From Rosa chinensis (taxonomy: Eukaryota > Streptophyta > Magnoliopsida > Rosales > Rosaceae), in NCBI RefSeq assembly GCF_002994745.2, contig NC_037091.1, positions 30,076,289-30,140,288 on the forward strand: a stretch of 64,000 nucleotides of DNA, read 5' to 3'. Positions 22,101-34,240 of the stretch are shown here, piece by piece. The notes under the pieces were generated by a model that was not told the DNA's origin, made no database searches, and saw nothing but the letters and a program-made list of their open reading frames with translations. The position numbers and the translations under genes are program-made. Each line of letters opens with the position of its first letter. Position 1 is the first letter of the stretch.

Positions 22101-25100
22101 CAAAACGAGAGAGAGAGAGAGAGAATAAACAGACCTGATTATTCAGCAAAATATTTTCCACCATGTCATAGCACAGACTGTAACTAAATCTATGGCAATT
22201 CCACAAGTTCATCTCTAGCATTTTCAAAGACTTGGGCAATATCAAGAATCTCTCCAGTGATTCGCAATCCCTCGCATTTACCTTGAGTATATTTGGTGGA
22301 AGCTCTGGAATCTCGCGAAGTCTCTTGCAACAATACAAGTCAATCCTTGGCAAGTTGACAAATTTGCCAAGTGCAGGAACACTGACAAAATTGTTACTTG
22401 AGAGATCAAGTTCGGTTAATGTTTCAAAGCAACCAAGACTCCCAATGAAATCAGCAGTTGATAAATTACATCTGTTGATTCTCAGTGCACGGAGCTTGGG
22501 AAGCGCTAATGAACCACTGTCATGATCATATGAAATGCTTGCTTTTGTTGGAAATGTAACGAGATTTGAGCATCCACTCACATCTAGGATCTCTACATTT
22601 TGTAACTCATATATGCTGCATGGTATTGTTGTAAGATTTTTACAATCTGCTAGATTCAACTCATTAAGCCCCATGAGATTTCCAATTGATGAATGCAATT
22701 CTTTAATGCTAGTGTGTGATAGGTTCAACTTTTTAAAGGAATCTATCTTTCCAATAATTTTTGGAAATTCCTCTAGCCTACGACAATCACTAAGATCCAT
22801 AGCAATGAGAGATTTCAAGCTAATTTCGGTTGGCAACTTAACAAGTTTATAGCAGCCTTCAAGACTTAAGGTCACAAGCTTATCTAGGAATCCAACAGAC
22901 TGATGAACCACAACTAGACTTTCACAACCATATAAATTCAGCTCTTTCAAGTTGGGTATTCCGGTGAAGTTCGGGAGTTCTGTTAGGGATTTACAACATC
23001 TTAAGTCCATAGATGTTAGAATTGGAAAATTCTGTGCAGCAAGGAAAAAAAGAAAAGATCAACCAATCTGAAGCACTAGTAATTTGCAACATTATTAATT
23101 ATACAAAAAAATAAAAGAAAAACTTTCTTGAAATAAAAATGGATTATTAGATTAAAGTACCTTCAGTCCCTCCCATAGTCGTCTGATAAAACGGCTGTAT
23201 GGAATATGGAGAGCAACAAGTTTCCTTGGATGAAAATTTGAAGGAAATGATTGTATCGGACATCCGGACCAATTAAGCCACCTCAACTCATTGGATAGAT
23301 AATCGATATTCCCAGAATAGTGTGCAAAATAATCGCTGACAAAGTATCTAAGATTTTTCATCTCTGAAAAGCTTTTAGCATTCAAACATATCGTTTTTCC
23401 TAGCTGCCCCTCTACTTCGATGCCTTTTATTTTCTTTGTTCCCTGAAAAATGAAAGAAGGCAATTATTATTAACATATATAGCATTTTGAAAGCACAAGC
23501 TAGTAAATATGTGTTTCAAAATCTCCTAGCTTCAAGATCTCAAAAAGAAATTTTACTTTCTAGATTAGATACTTACCATATTATCTGTTAAAACATGGTC
23601 GACATCATCATATTTCCACAATCTACTCCTTCCGCTAGATTCACCCTCCTGACGCACTATTTCTTTACCCATTTCTTCTATCAAGTCATGCATCCAAATC
23701 CTACCACCCTTGAAAGTCTCATAGTCAATTCTAATTAAGGCCTTTTGTTTGAGTTGTGCAATACCAATCAATGATTTGAGGTCGTAGCAAGCTTCTAGTA
23801 TTGGTTTCACATTGTCTACATACTTACCCTTAAAGAAACAAGCGATATCAAGAAAATATCCTTTTAAATCTACTCCCAGAGCATCATAACTTATTTTGAG
23901 AACGTTTATTATCTCTATGTGTGGATCTTCTCCTTTACAACCATCTAATGTAGCTTCCCACTCATCCCTGCTTTTAAGAAATAGATGAGAGCCTAAAACT
24001 ATCAAAGCTAATGGAAGGCCCTGGGCATAGCGTACAACACGTTGTGCAAGTTCCAGATAATCGCCTGGAGGATCATTTCTTTTGAATGCATTCAAACTAA
24101 ACAAATTCAAAGCTTGACGATCATTTAACATCTTGACCTCATATACTTCATCAACTTGATGAGCAATTAGCCAACGTTTATCTCTTGTTGTTATGAGAAT
24201 TCTACTGCCGGGGCTAAAACAATCATGGGATGGAACTAAATTCTGTAATTGGCTAGAATGACTGACGTCATCAAGGACTACAAGAACTTTTTTTTTTCGC
24301 ATCCATGTCTTTATAAAATTGACTCCTTGATCAACATTGCACACCTTCAAAGTTGAGTCCCTGAAAATATCAAACAAAAGTCTCTCCTGTAGTGGGGCTA
24401 GGCCATTTGATCTAACATCTTCCAAAAAACAGCTACCTTCAAAGTTATGGCGAATTGAATTAAACACAGCTTTCGCGATGGTAGTCTTTCCTATTCCACC
24501 AGGCCCCCATATGCCTACCATGCAAACAATATTTTCCTTGGCATGTAAAAGTCTGTTGACGTCTTGTCTACAAGACTCTATTCCAATTGGATGTGTAGCA
24601 ATTTGCAACATACATGAAGGGTTTACTACTCGGGCGGACAACTCCCCAACAATCTTCCTGATAAATTTACCCTCATACCTATGAATAAAGCATATATACA
24701 AAATCAAATACTTCGAAAATATATATAATTAAATAGCTAGTGGAGGGGTTAAAGACATACTCGCCATCCTTGATAGGCCATCCAGACAAATCTGCTGCTT
24801 CCTTAAGAGTTGCCTTCCATTTGCCTATGCTATCCTTGTATTTGCATTGATCAAGCGTAGCAAATGCCTCACCGAAAGCACCTCTTTGGTGTCGGACATC
24901 TGAGGGATCCACCTTGTAGAAAACCGGTCTAACCTCGTGTCCTCTTGATTTTCTGCATTCAAGTATCTTGACCAGTTCATCTAGGCACCACCTTGAGGAA
25001 GCATAGTTTTGAGAGAAGACAATGATTGAAACTCTGGACTCCTCAATTGCTTTAAGGAGCTCTTGTGATATGTCCTCTCCTCTGCTAAGCTTATCATCTC

Positions 25101-25281
25101 TAAAGGTCTCAATTCCCTTCTGACACAAAGCAGTGTGCAAATGATCTGTAAAATTAAAGCGTGTATCCTCGCCTCGAAAACTCAGAAACACCTCGTATGT
25201 GTAATGATTTTGGTGATCAGTAGAAGAATGTGGGAGAGAAGAAGATGAAGAACTGGCTGCTTCATTGGTCAGAGAAGCCAT
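19130..25281 (-). CDS. TIR-NB-ARC-LRR receptor with integrated VARICOSE/EDC4 C-terminal domain
   Basis: Nine exons (25281-24761, 24678-23577, 23442-23161, 23031-22135, 21965-20976, 20654-20304, 20229-20110, 19989-19819, 19282-19130) join into one open frame of about 1528 residues. All eight introns are GT-AG. TIR about 29-170: [13 protein letters not shown], with SSRWCLDEL holding the likely NADase glutamate (about 102). NB-ARC about 175-540: P-loop GPGGIGKTT, kinase-2 [27 protein letters not shown], and MHD near 503-505. LRRs about 542-934. C-JID from about 935 ([11 protein letters not shown]). From about 1190 the protein matches [21 protein letters not shown], then exon 6 ([39 protein letters not shown]) and exons 7-9 ([18 protein letters not shown]), ending with an unrelated tail. 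ATG 25281 gives the usual MAS-Ser-rich start; the frame is open upstream to 25386, with an ATG at 25347. The TIR-NB-LRR part is certain; the fusion is strongly supported by frame but not by transcripts. Confidence 0.88.
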
Positions 25282-25386
25282 ATTTTGCTTTTCGTTCTTT
25301 GCTTTGCTCGAACAGTTGAATGTTGCCTTCCTAGAGTGCTTTTGCATTGTAGGTCTCAACTGTCCAAGTATATAGTTAATTCCCAA

Positions 25387-27183
25387 TCGATAGATAAAAA
25401 AATGTATACACTCACTAGGCGCACTTGCAAAGAATAGTTAATTTTATGCTTTCACTTTTTCTTTTTGACATGGACTTGGATTCTTGGAAGAATCTCTTTT
25501 TCTTTTTCTTTTTAGTGGTGATGACTTGGAAGACTTGGAAATTCATTACTTAGATGCTTGATGGAACCGAAAGTTTTCAGATGGAACAAGGAAATTGTGT
25601 ATTCTCTATGGTAGAGATTGCATTTAAAATCATTTGACAGTCTTAAGGGCACAGTCGGTTGATTTTTAAGGCTGTATTTTACGCAATCCGAAAAGAAAAA
25701 GGAAAATACCTATTTAGACATTAAACAATGGAGGCGACATAGCAAAACTTCATATATAATAAGCATCATCACAATTACTCCTATTTTGGACCTGTACTAA
25801 CCTTGTAGTTCACTCGTCATCATTCAATAGGAAAAGGACAGCAGCATATCATACGTACCAGACTACCAGCAATGAAAATCACTATGATTTACAAAAGGAA
25901 AACACAAAACAAAATCAATCTCATCCACGAGGTAGCTCAACAGTTTCTGAATAGAAAAACCCACGAAAATAAGCAAAATTCGAAGTAGCAAACTCATCCA
26001 AATCAAGACTAAATACCAAAATTAGAAGTAGCAAACTCATTCAAACAGATACGAAGAAGTGAAAAACTGAAGAACAAATTCTTCTCTTCAAAGTTCAAAC
26101 TGTCCAATAGTTCAATCCCAATCCCAAAATACTGAAATAGATTCAGTACCCAACTACCCATTAAGTCATTAACCAATTCAAAGTTCGAACTTAGTCAACT
26201 TACCTTTAGAGACTGAAGGCAGCGCGATGTAGAGGGAGTCTGAGGCAGAGTCGCGGTGGAGGCGTGGAGCTGCGGTGGCTCGGGGCGGAGTTGCGGTGGA
26301 TGTGTGGAGCAGAGGCGCGGTGGCTTGGTGGGGAGAGCGAACAAAAGCTGCGGTCTATTTTTCCAGTTTTGGGGGTCGAATGGGTTTAGGTTTCGCTGAT
26401 GTCGAGTTTAGGTTTCGGGGAAAAAAAAAATAGGAGGAAACCGCCCAGAGCGCCCAGTAATCCAAAACCATAAACACCAAACTCACTGTAATAAGGAATT
26501 TCATCTCCACCCTTCATTTTTCTGGGTATCCAAACGTCGATCTCATTGCCGGCCATGTCGAAATCTTCTTTGAATCAAGCCAAACACATTCGTTTCTTCG
26601 CGCCTTCAATCAATCTTCTCGATTTTTTCGGTTTCAAAGCAAGAGAGTGAGAATTCTTGCTTTCTCCATTTTTTTTTTTTTGGATTCGGGAGTTTTAGGA
26701 GGAAGGTGGCGAAGTGAGATGCGTAAAAGCAAGTTGACCCATTGAGCTTGACTGACAAGACTATTCACCGCTTTTTTACGTTTTTGATGTTGGCTTGTCA
26801 GATACTATTCATAAAATGTCAAGAATGATCACTTATAGTTAAGAAATTGACTACGAAATTTCCCTAATTGGGTTTTTGGCTGAAATCTAGGTCAGATAAG
26901 AGCTAAGGACAATTTTCGAAATTTCCCTTCTAAATGGGCCCCACTTCTGTTGAGTTGGCATGCCACGTTAGATACTGACGGCTTATGTGTAACGAAATAA
27001 CATATTAGACGAGATTTGATACTGTATGGGTGTTTTTGATGAAATTGAAACTATAGAGACTCAATTGATTTCAAACCCAAAGTATAGGGTAGTAAACAAA
27101 CCCAAAGAAGTATTAAGAAGAGAATTTATACACCCACCATATGTAAGAGAATAGCTCATGCTCTGTAGTGGTTGAGACTACGT
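25387..27183. other. 5' flank of the NLR gene, no gene seen
   Basis: AT-rich promoter-side DNA. Near 25980-26040 a short motif (AGAAGTAGCAAACTCATTCA and a variant) occurs twice. A GC-rich block at 26215-26350 with repeated GCGGTGG words could be an exon or a repeat, but no frame is convincing. A 32-codon plus-strand frame starting at 26555 is too short to call. Confidence 0.35.
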
Positions 27184-30100
27184 AGGCCTGGGACGGTTCG
27201 GTTATGAAAGAAAATAACATTGGAACCTGACCGAAATCGCAGAAACTATTTTCGGTTCAAGTTTGTTACATTTCAAGTGTGGTACCGAGCACAAACCGAA
27301 CTGTTTTCAGTTCGGGTTTATTACATTTCAAGTGTCGAACTGAGCACAAACCTCGGTCGGTTTACTGGTTTCTCAGTTCCTACTGTCCTACCTGAAATTC
27401 AGAAGTTCAGAACTGCAGAACAGGCAAAAGACAAAGTGCAAAATTGAAGCAGAGTGCTTCCAATCTGGGCAATTGAAACTCACTGTTTTTTATCATTACA
27501 TGTACAGAAATGCATAAAACTGAAATCAATTAATCAAATTATCATTACCAAGCAATTACAGTATTACACAAATACATAATCAATGGATCAAATTGTCACA
27601 AAAACTGTTAAGCAAATAATCAAACTGTCAAACATCAAAGACTCAAAGTCATCAAATTCAACAAGTTTTTTTTTTTTTTTTTAGGGAAACGGAATCAGGT
27701 TCCAATATGGCAAGGCCCGCCCCGGATTTCACCCTGAAATCCGAAGTGGCCCTGCGGGACCCACTTTTAAAGAAGATTTTATCAAAAATTTTCGGCAGAA
27801 CCTCCCCTAAAAATAGGCAACCCAAACATGTAAGAAACCAAAAACACTTCTAATAATCCTAACGTATCCTCCTGGAGCCACCCAGCTCCAATATTCCAAC
27901 CAACTCAAACTCAAGGATATTGATAGTATTTCAAATACGTAAAGTCCAACGAAGCTCCATAATTAAAATACAACAATTCACCAAAGTTAGGTCATAGACC
28001 TCAAATATAATTCATTACAAGTCCGGGTCACACTTCCCATAGTAATCAGAGCAAACTAAAACAGAAATTTATAAAAGTTCAGTAGGTTAAACAAGTAACC
28101 TACTATACGAGATGACGGAAGCAGGAGCGGTCACTATGGCTCACTCCTAATGCGCCGAGTAGCAACGCTGTGAACTGGGCATTTGAAACCGAAGGGCCCA
28201 GGGAGGAAAGCATTTAAAACGTTAGCGTGAGTGGACAAAAAGTTAAATGGCTATAACATAAGGAAAAGAAAGAAAGAGTTTGTACTTTCCCACAATTTAG
28301 TTTGGAAAGATAAATTTCCGATGCATGCAAGATTTAGAACGATTTATTTCCTTAACTTCAAACGAGCGTAAGAAAGAAAATAGTTTAGCCCCGTTGGCTA
28401 AAATAAATAAATAATATGGGGAAGAGATTCCACCATACGAGTAAAGGAGCTCTTACGCTCTACCCTCGACTGCCACCTACACATAGATTGTGTGAGGATG
28501 AGAACTAATAACCTCGACTACCACTCACGTAAGGAGGGGAATCCTCGACTGCCACTCACAAACACAAAGTAAGTGAGGAGGAGACACTAACAGAAAGACC
28601 CGAGTATGGTGAGGAAAAACATTCGAAAACCAATAAAATCCATAAGGCTTCCCCACATTTCTCACGAGAAAATAAATATATTCCAATGACATGGCCCCGC
28701 ACGCCAAAATATTCTCAAATTCGTAATAAAAAGCCGAGCGATAATAGATAACTATAAATCAGTGAAAATCATGTAAATCAAAATTTAATCTCCCAAAATC
28801 AAATCATGTTACCGAAACAATTCAAAAACCTAAATTTGAGCATATATAACCATTTCATATTCGAAATCCATATGGAAACAATGCAAAAATTATGATCCAA
28901 AGTAAAATATTATGCTCGATAAGAAACATGATAAATAAATAAAGCAATCACTCATCACTTCGAAAAATAATTGCATGCATCACAATTTAAAACAAAAGTC
29001 CACTCACTAAATTAGGCTAGTCCTGTCGTCGATCAGTATTCTTCTCGTATGAAGACTTTTCTCGTCCTGTACGAATAACACTTATAAAAATATAATTATA
29101 GGACGGAAATTTAAAGTTATGATAATTAGAAATTGAAATTCTAAACCCCTTCTTTAACCAACTCCTTCAATCCGCATCGGATTCCATCCAAACTACACAA
29201 AAATCACAATTACAGCTTCTACAACTCAAATACCATTTAATTAGCTAAAAACCGAAACCAAAACTCCGCCCTACGCTCCATCACGCGCCACCCACAATGG
29301 CGGAGCGTGGGCGCCTCCAGCAACACCACCACAAGCCACCAAATTTTACCAACAAACACAACTCAACAGTCCAAACATCTTTCTCAACTGCACCTAAGCC
29401 TAATTATACCTGGAATTGCCTGAATCGGAGCAAAATTTCGAAGACCACCGAAATGAATAGTGACAAGTTCAATTCTTCGATTCTCCTTCCACACCTAGAA
29501 TTGGATCGCGAAACTTGGAGAGATTCATCTATGAGGAGTGGGCTTTCTCGAATGCCCGGTTTTGTAGCCGGAGGTGGCTGAAATTGAAAGAAATCGGTGA
29601 TTGAAGCCGACTGCTACAGTAAAGTTTGGAAGCTCGATCTGCGAAATTCCTGCCAAATAGTCGTGAATCACCACCGTAGGTGTGTCAAGGAGGAGGAGGA
29701 GCGTCGTCCTATGCCCTGGGTTCGTCGTTGGGTGGCCGAAAAGAGAAGATCGACAGGAAATCAAAGGGAGGCTGAAGGGGAAGAGAAAAATCGGGAAAGA
29801 GGAGAGGAGAGAGAGAGTTACTAAGGTGAGGGGTGGATTTCCGAAAATGGAAATCTACCAACAGTAATTTTCCTATATATACTTATTACCATGAACAATA
29901 ATTTTCACATTTTAAGCTATAATTTTCACATACGAACTCCGATTTAAGTGTACCACATGTCCACGGACTCGGTTTAACGTCCCCCATAACTTTCGTGAAG
30001 AAAATTTTCTCAAATTATTAACCCCTAAAAAGTCAACCCCCCCCCAAATGGTAGAAACTGAAACCAAGGACAGTAAAACGTATAGTAATTCACTCAGAAA

Positions 30101-31460
30101 CCACTCATAGTACAAATACAAGCACATAAAGACTGCGCAAAGCAGCCAAACACCTAATCAGACTGTCCAAAGCAGCCAAATTATTACTAGCCAAACCTAG
30201 AAAAAGAAATTGCAACAAATAAATAGCCTATCACCTATCCAACCCCGAATCAAAGCAACTGACATAACAAGCATTAACGTCTAAGACCTTCATGGTGAAC
30301 ATCGTCACTCATCAATCATCACACAGCAACGATCAAGGACAAAATAGGAGGTGAGCCGAGCCAAACTCAATTATTCAAAACAAGAAAACTGAAAAACTAC
30401 CACTCTCCCAAAAAAACCTAAATCAGGCCTGGTCCAAGAAAAGGAAGGGAATAAGAGAATGATCCCAGGCAGGCGGAGGCCCACTGGCCAAGGCCCATCT
30501 CTTACCCACACCTTCCCAGACCCGCCCGTGTCAGGCTTCGAGAGAGTAGCCTCCTTCACCAGTCTGGCAGCCGGCCGTGGACATCTACCATGGCCATGGT
30601 CAAGTCTGGACCCCGACCTAGATCGAACGACCTGTTCTCCGAAGCCTCCTCGCCGCCGAGCCCGGCAAGATGGATCATAATTCTGATCCAAGCACCGTTA
30701 TAGCCCAAACACCCTTAAATGCGAATGGAGCTGGACACACTTGGATCGAACAATGCAATCGACCACCCCTACCCTCGCCACGATCAAAGTCTATCACCGC
30801 TTGGATCGAAACTTGCCAACACGATCTGAGAAGCCTCGAAACAAAGAACCCCTCGCCACACCCACGATCAGAGAAGCCTCCGATCAGAAAACTACCGCTG
30901 TACCCCATGATCGTCGCCGAGACCCAGCCCCGCGTCGTCGCCATATCTCGTCACTCCCACGGTTATCGCCTTGCCTGAGGGAAGAACGCCACCGTCGCTC
31001 CATGAAACCTAGGTTTCGCCAGTCGAGGTCGCTCCCATCAAATTCAACAAGTTCTGTTAAGCAAATAATCAACTGAAATAAATTGAGTATAGCTCCATAG
31101 TGCATAATCAACAAGTTCAAAGTCATCATTCCACAAGTTCTGCACTTCTGCATAGTGCATAAAGAATGAAACAATTGAACAAACAATGAAACATTGCACA
31201 TGTCCTTACTCCATTGTCCAATATTCCAATTCAACAAACAATGAAACAATAAAAGTTGGGCTTCTGAAATAACAATGAAAAAAAATGCAGCATTGCAGTT
31301 CCAACTTCTAAACACAACCTGGCAAAAAAAAAAAAAAAAGTAAACTCACTAAACTGAAAAAGTATATAAGATTATAACAAATCAAAGAATGCAAACTTGA
31401 GTTACAGAAAGTCAGAAAGACAGAAACCATAAAACCATCGTCAAAATTAATCTGAATAAA
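27184..31460. mobile_element. hAT-like repeat interrupted by a composite retroposed insertion
   Basis: The outer repeat starts with TAGGCCTGGGACGGTTCGGT and GGTTCGG-rich sequence typical of non-autonomous plant hAT elements; no right terminus was found. Inside, the 18-bp direct repeat CATCAAATTCAACAAGTT at 27650-27667 and 31036-31053 encloses about 3.37 kb that begins with a 15-base T-run (27668-27682). That is the arrangement left by target-primed reverse transcription of an A-tailed RNA read from the minus strand. The insert includes a GC-rich segment at 30400-31035 that looks like a LINE 5' leader in minus orientation, and a non-coding repeat at 27690-30060 related to the repeats at 48.6-54.3 kb. 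No complete protein frame is present. Confidence 0.7.
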
Positions 31461-31469
31461 AAGGTAAAT

Positions 31470-32100
31470 GTAAGAGCAAGTTCAGCGGAGGCCCTGGTGC
31501 CCGGGCACCACGTCAAACGGTGACCCAAGTCACCAAAATTCTACTGTTGTTCCTTCTATCGGGGCTGGGGCAAGAGAGCAGTGGGTGACCCAAGTCAAGA
31601 GCTCGGGCAGCATGGTGATTGAGTTGATGACCCAAGTCTCCACCGTGATGACTGAGGATAGACGCGCCTGGCAATGGAGGTGAGCTGCAGTTTCTTGTCG
31701 TGCAGCGGATAGGAGGCTGCTTGCGCGTGGAAGCCCAGAAGCTGTCGGCTAGTGGCAAGTGGAGATGTGACGTGGCAATTAGCCATTGGATGCTTTGCAA
31801 TTTAAATGCATCGGTCCACAGATCTGGACCGTTGGTTCTAATTATAGGAGGGATCCTATGGTATATAATTAAGGAGATATTTACATCATTTGCTGCGGTG
31901 ATTTAAAAAAAAAAATTATTAAATGGTTACATTTACAACGGTAATAAAAAAAAAAATAACTAAAATTTTCTATAAATACCTCACCTCCTATTTTACTTCT
32001 CACACCAAAAAAATCATCTTTCTTTCTAAAAAAATATATTTGATGAAACTGGTGACCCTGGCCCAACGGGTGGAAGCAAAAATCCAGTGATAGTGAATAG
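31470..32100. mobile_element. Possible non-autonomous DNA-transposon remnant
   Basis: The block holds short repeated GGTGACCCAAGTC words, A-runs, and a TATAAATACCTCACCTCC leader-like sequence followed by TTTCTTTCT, which I associate with the leaders of PIF/Harbinger-type elements. No clear terminal inverted repeats or target duplication could be assigned. Confidence 0.3.
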
Positions 32101-32171
32101 TTTCCTACGCTCTAAGATAGTTCTGATTTGGATTTGCTCATAAGAACCCAGATGCAATCACAAAGACGATT

Positions 32172-32689
32172 TTGGCCTCATTTAATTTTTTTTTTTACGG
32201 TTCTGTGACTGCCCAGACCGAGTGTTTTTGCTTTGTTTTCTGCGTCCTGACTCCTAAACCGCCTCCTTACTCCCTCAGACAACTACCTCTTCCTTCAACC
32301 GCGTCTTCATCGGAGATTCCAATTCCGGGTCGGGTTTTGTCTCCACAGGCCGGTCCACCTCCAAACTCACCCTCTGCTTCAAGCTATAGCTTTAGCATCA
32401 AGAAAATCGGAACTCCACTTGGTACGTTTTCATTCATTCTCGCCGTTTTCGGCTCAGGGTGGGTTTTGATTTGAGAGCAGCAAACTTTACCTTCCTTTAA
32501 AGCTTTTATTCAATGAGTATATCTCTATTCTGCAAACAGAGATTATTGACTGGTTGTTTTTGCTTCATCCTTTTTCTGTGTGATTGATGATGATTTCCTT
32601 CAGAGACTTGGGACTGCTTCATATTATGTGTTTATGAATTTTCATGTTAGATTGGATCTAATTTCTGCGTGTTTTTTTCTTCTTCTTCT

Positions 32690-32758
<69 letters not shown>

Positions 32759-34240
32759 CTCAACCCAGAGGAAGATTTTCCTATTGTTTTCAATTATGAG
32801 AATGATTTAACAAAAAGATTTGCTTATTTCGTTAACTGAAAAAGACTTTACATATGTTTTGCATTTGATTCGTAGATGACTAACTGATAAATTTTCTATG
32901 TGCATTTGCAGCTATACTCAAAACACTGAATCAGTTTTTGTCATTAGAACCAACCACCTCGGTAATTTTCTCACTTTTTTTATGCATGTACAAACTGGTT
33001 ATTTAGATAGAGATATGGGATCAAAATGATAGAATTGTTTAGCCTTTATTGCTGTTTGGTTTGTTTCTCAGAATTTGTTATGGTTTTGTTGTCACTAATG
33101 GTGTCATTAGGTTTCAGATCGAAAGAGTTTTTCTCAACTAGTTCAAAGTGTTCCTATATCGCATTCATTCCCGTATTATTCTTTGTTTTCCCTAAATCCA
33201 TGCAAGGAAAATGAAATCTGAAATAGGCATTCTATTAGTAAACTTATAGACATATCAGTTCTCAATATTGAAGAAATACAAAAGTTCAAATTATTCTACA
33301 TATTGTTTTCTCCGGTAAAAGACATACTTTGATTCTTATCTTTCAACTTTTGTCCCCAGAATCACGACTTTGAGGTTCGCAATCTAATTGTTAAAGTTGT
33401 TCCAGATCTCACAATCTAAAGAACTGCAAGTTTGGACCTCATTAATAATATATATTTGCTAGAAAAAACCTGTTTTCCTGTTGCCTTATATTCTATTCTG
33501 CAGAGTGATCACCTACAAACTATATTTGTAATTTGGTGCTCTACTTAATATTTTTAGTATCGTTAAAGTTTTGAATGCTGATAAGGGGTTCATGAAAATT
33601 CTGAGACTGCAGTATACTGCTTTAATCCGTAGCCGGGGTCATAGAGAATCACTAATAGAGATTACAAATAAAAAGGACGTCGTAGGAGACCTTTTCAACC
33701 AACTTCGACTTGCCTCCCAAAGACAAACTAAAGGGCGTCCTGCTCAAGTATGCTTTTTCTAGAATTAGTTTTCTTTCATTGCATTCATAATAACAAAGCA
33801 ACATTTGCTGGCAAACAATTATTTTTCTTTTAAATGCTTGAGTCTCTTTCCTCATGAGTCTATTAAAACAGTTGCTGCTTTAGCTTTAATAAATAAGAGT
33901 AATGATGACCCTGGATATCTCTTGAACGGTGGTCTATAGTAATCCATTAATGCGACTCTTAAGTCTGGTGTTAACTCTTAACTACATTGATGCTATACAT
34001 ATATATATATATATATATATTTCTTCCATTCATACCCTTATTCTACATTCAATGGATTACGTCATATCATCAGCATTTAGCAAGCATTACAAATTCCTAA
34101 TCCAAGAATGTGGGCCAAAAGATGTTAGACTGAAAAAGGAAAGAACATGTATTAACGTATGTGCTCTTTATTGTATCTCAAGTGTTGCTATCCTTTCAGA
34201 CCCTTGCTGCAACAAATTTACTTATGGCTATAATTGTAAA
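32172..34240 (+). other. Possible exons of an unrecognised gene
   Basis: Several splice-compatible readings follow one another. 32172-32419 encodes a Ser/Pro-rich, transit-peptide-like stretch ending SFSIKKIGTPL before a GTACGT donor. 32912-32960 continues in phase (AILKTLNQFLSLEPTTS) to a GTAATT donor. 33360-33400 gives NHDFEVRNLIVKVV but lacks a good donor. 33571-33749 gives DKGFMKILRLQYTALIRSRG, then HRESLIEITNKKDVVGDLFN. I recognise no family. It could be a small plastid- or mitochondrion-targeted gene, an extended 5' region of the helicase downstream, or a decayed gene. Confidence 0.35.
32692..32750. repeat. (TA)n microsatellite
   Basis: About 29 TA units without interruption. A shorter TA run occurs near 33998-34020. 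Confidence 0.97.

Noticed and set aside
21669..22852. Plus-strand frames across the NLR exons
   Set aside because: Antisense shadows of the C-JID and LRR exons.
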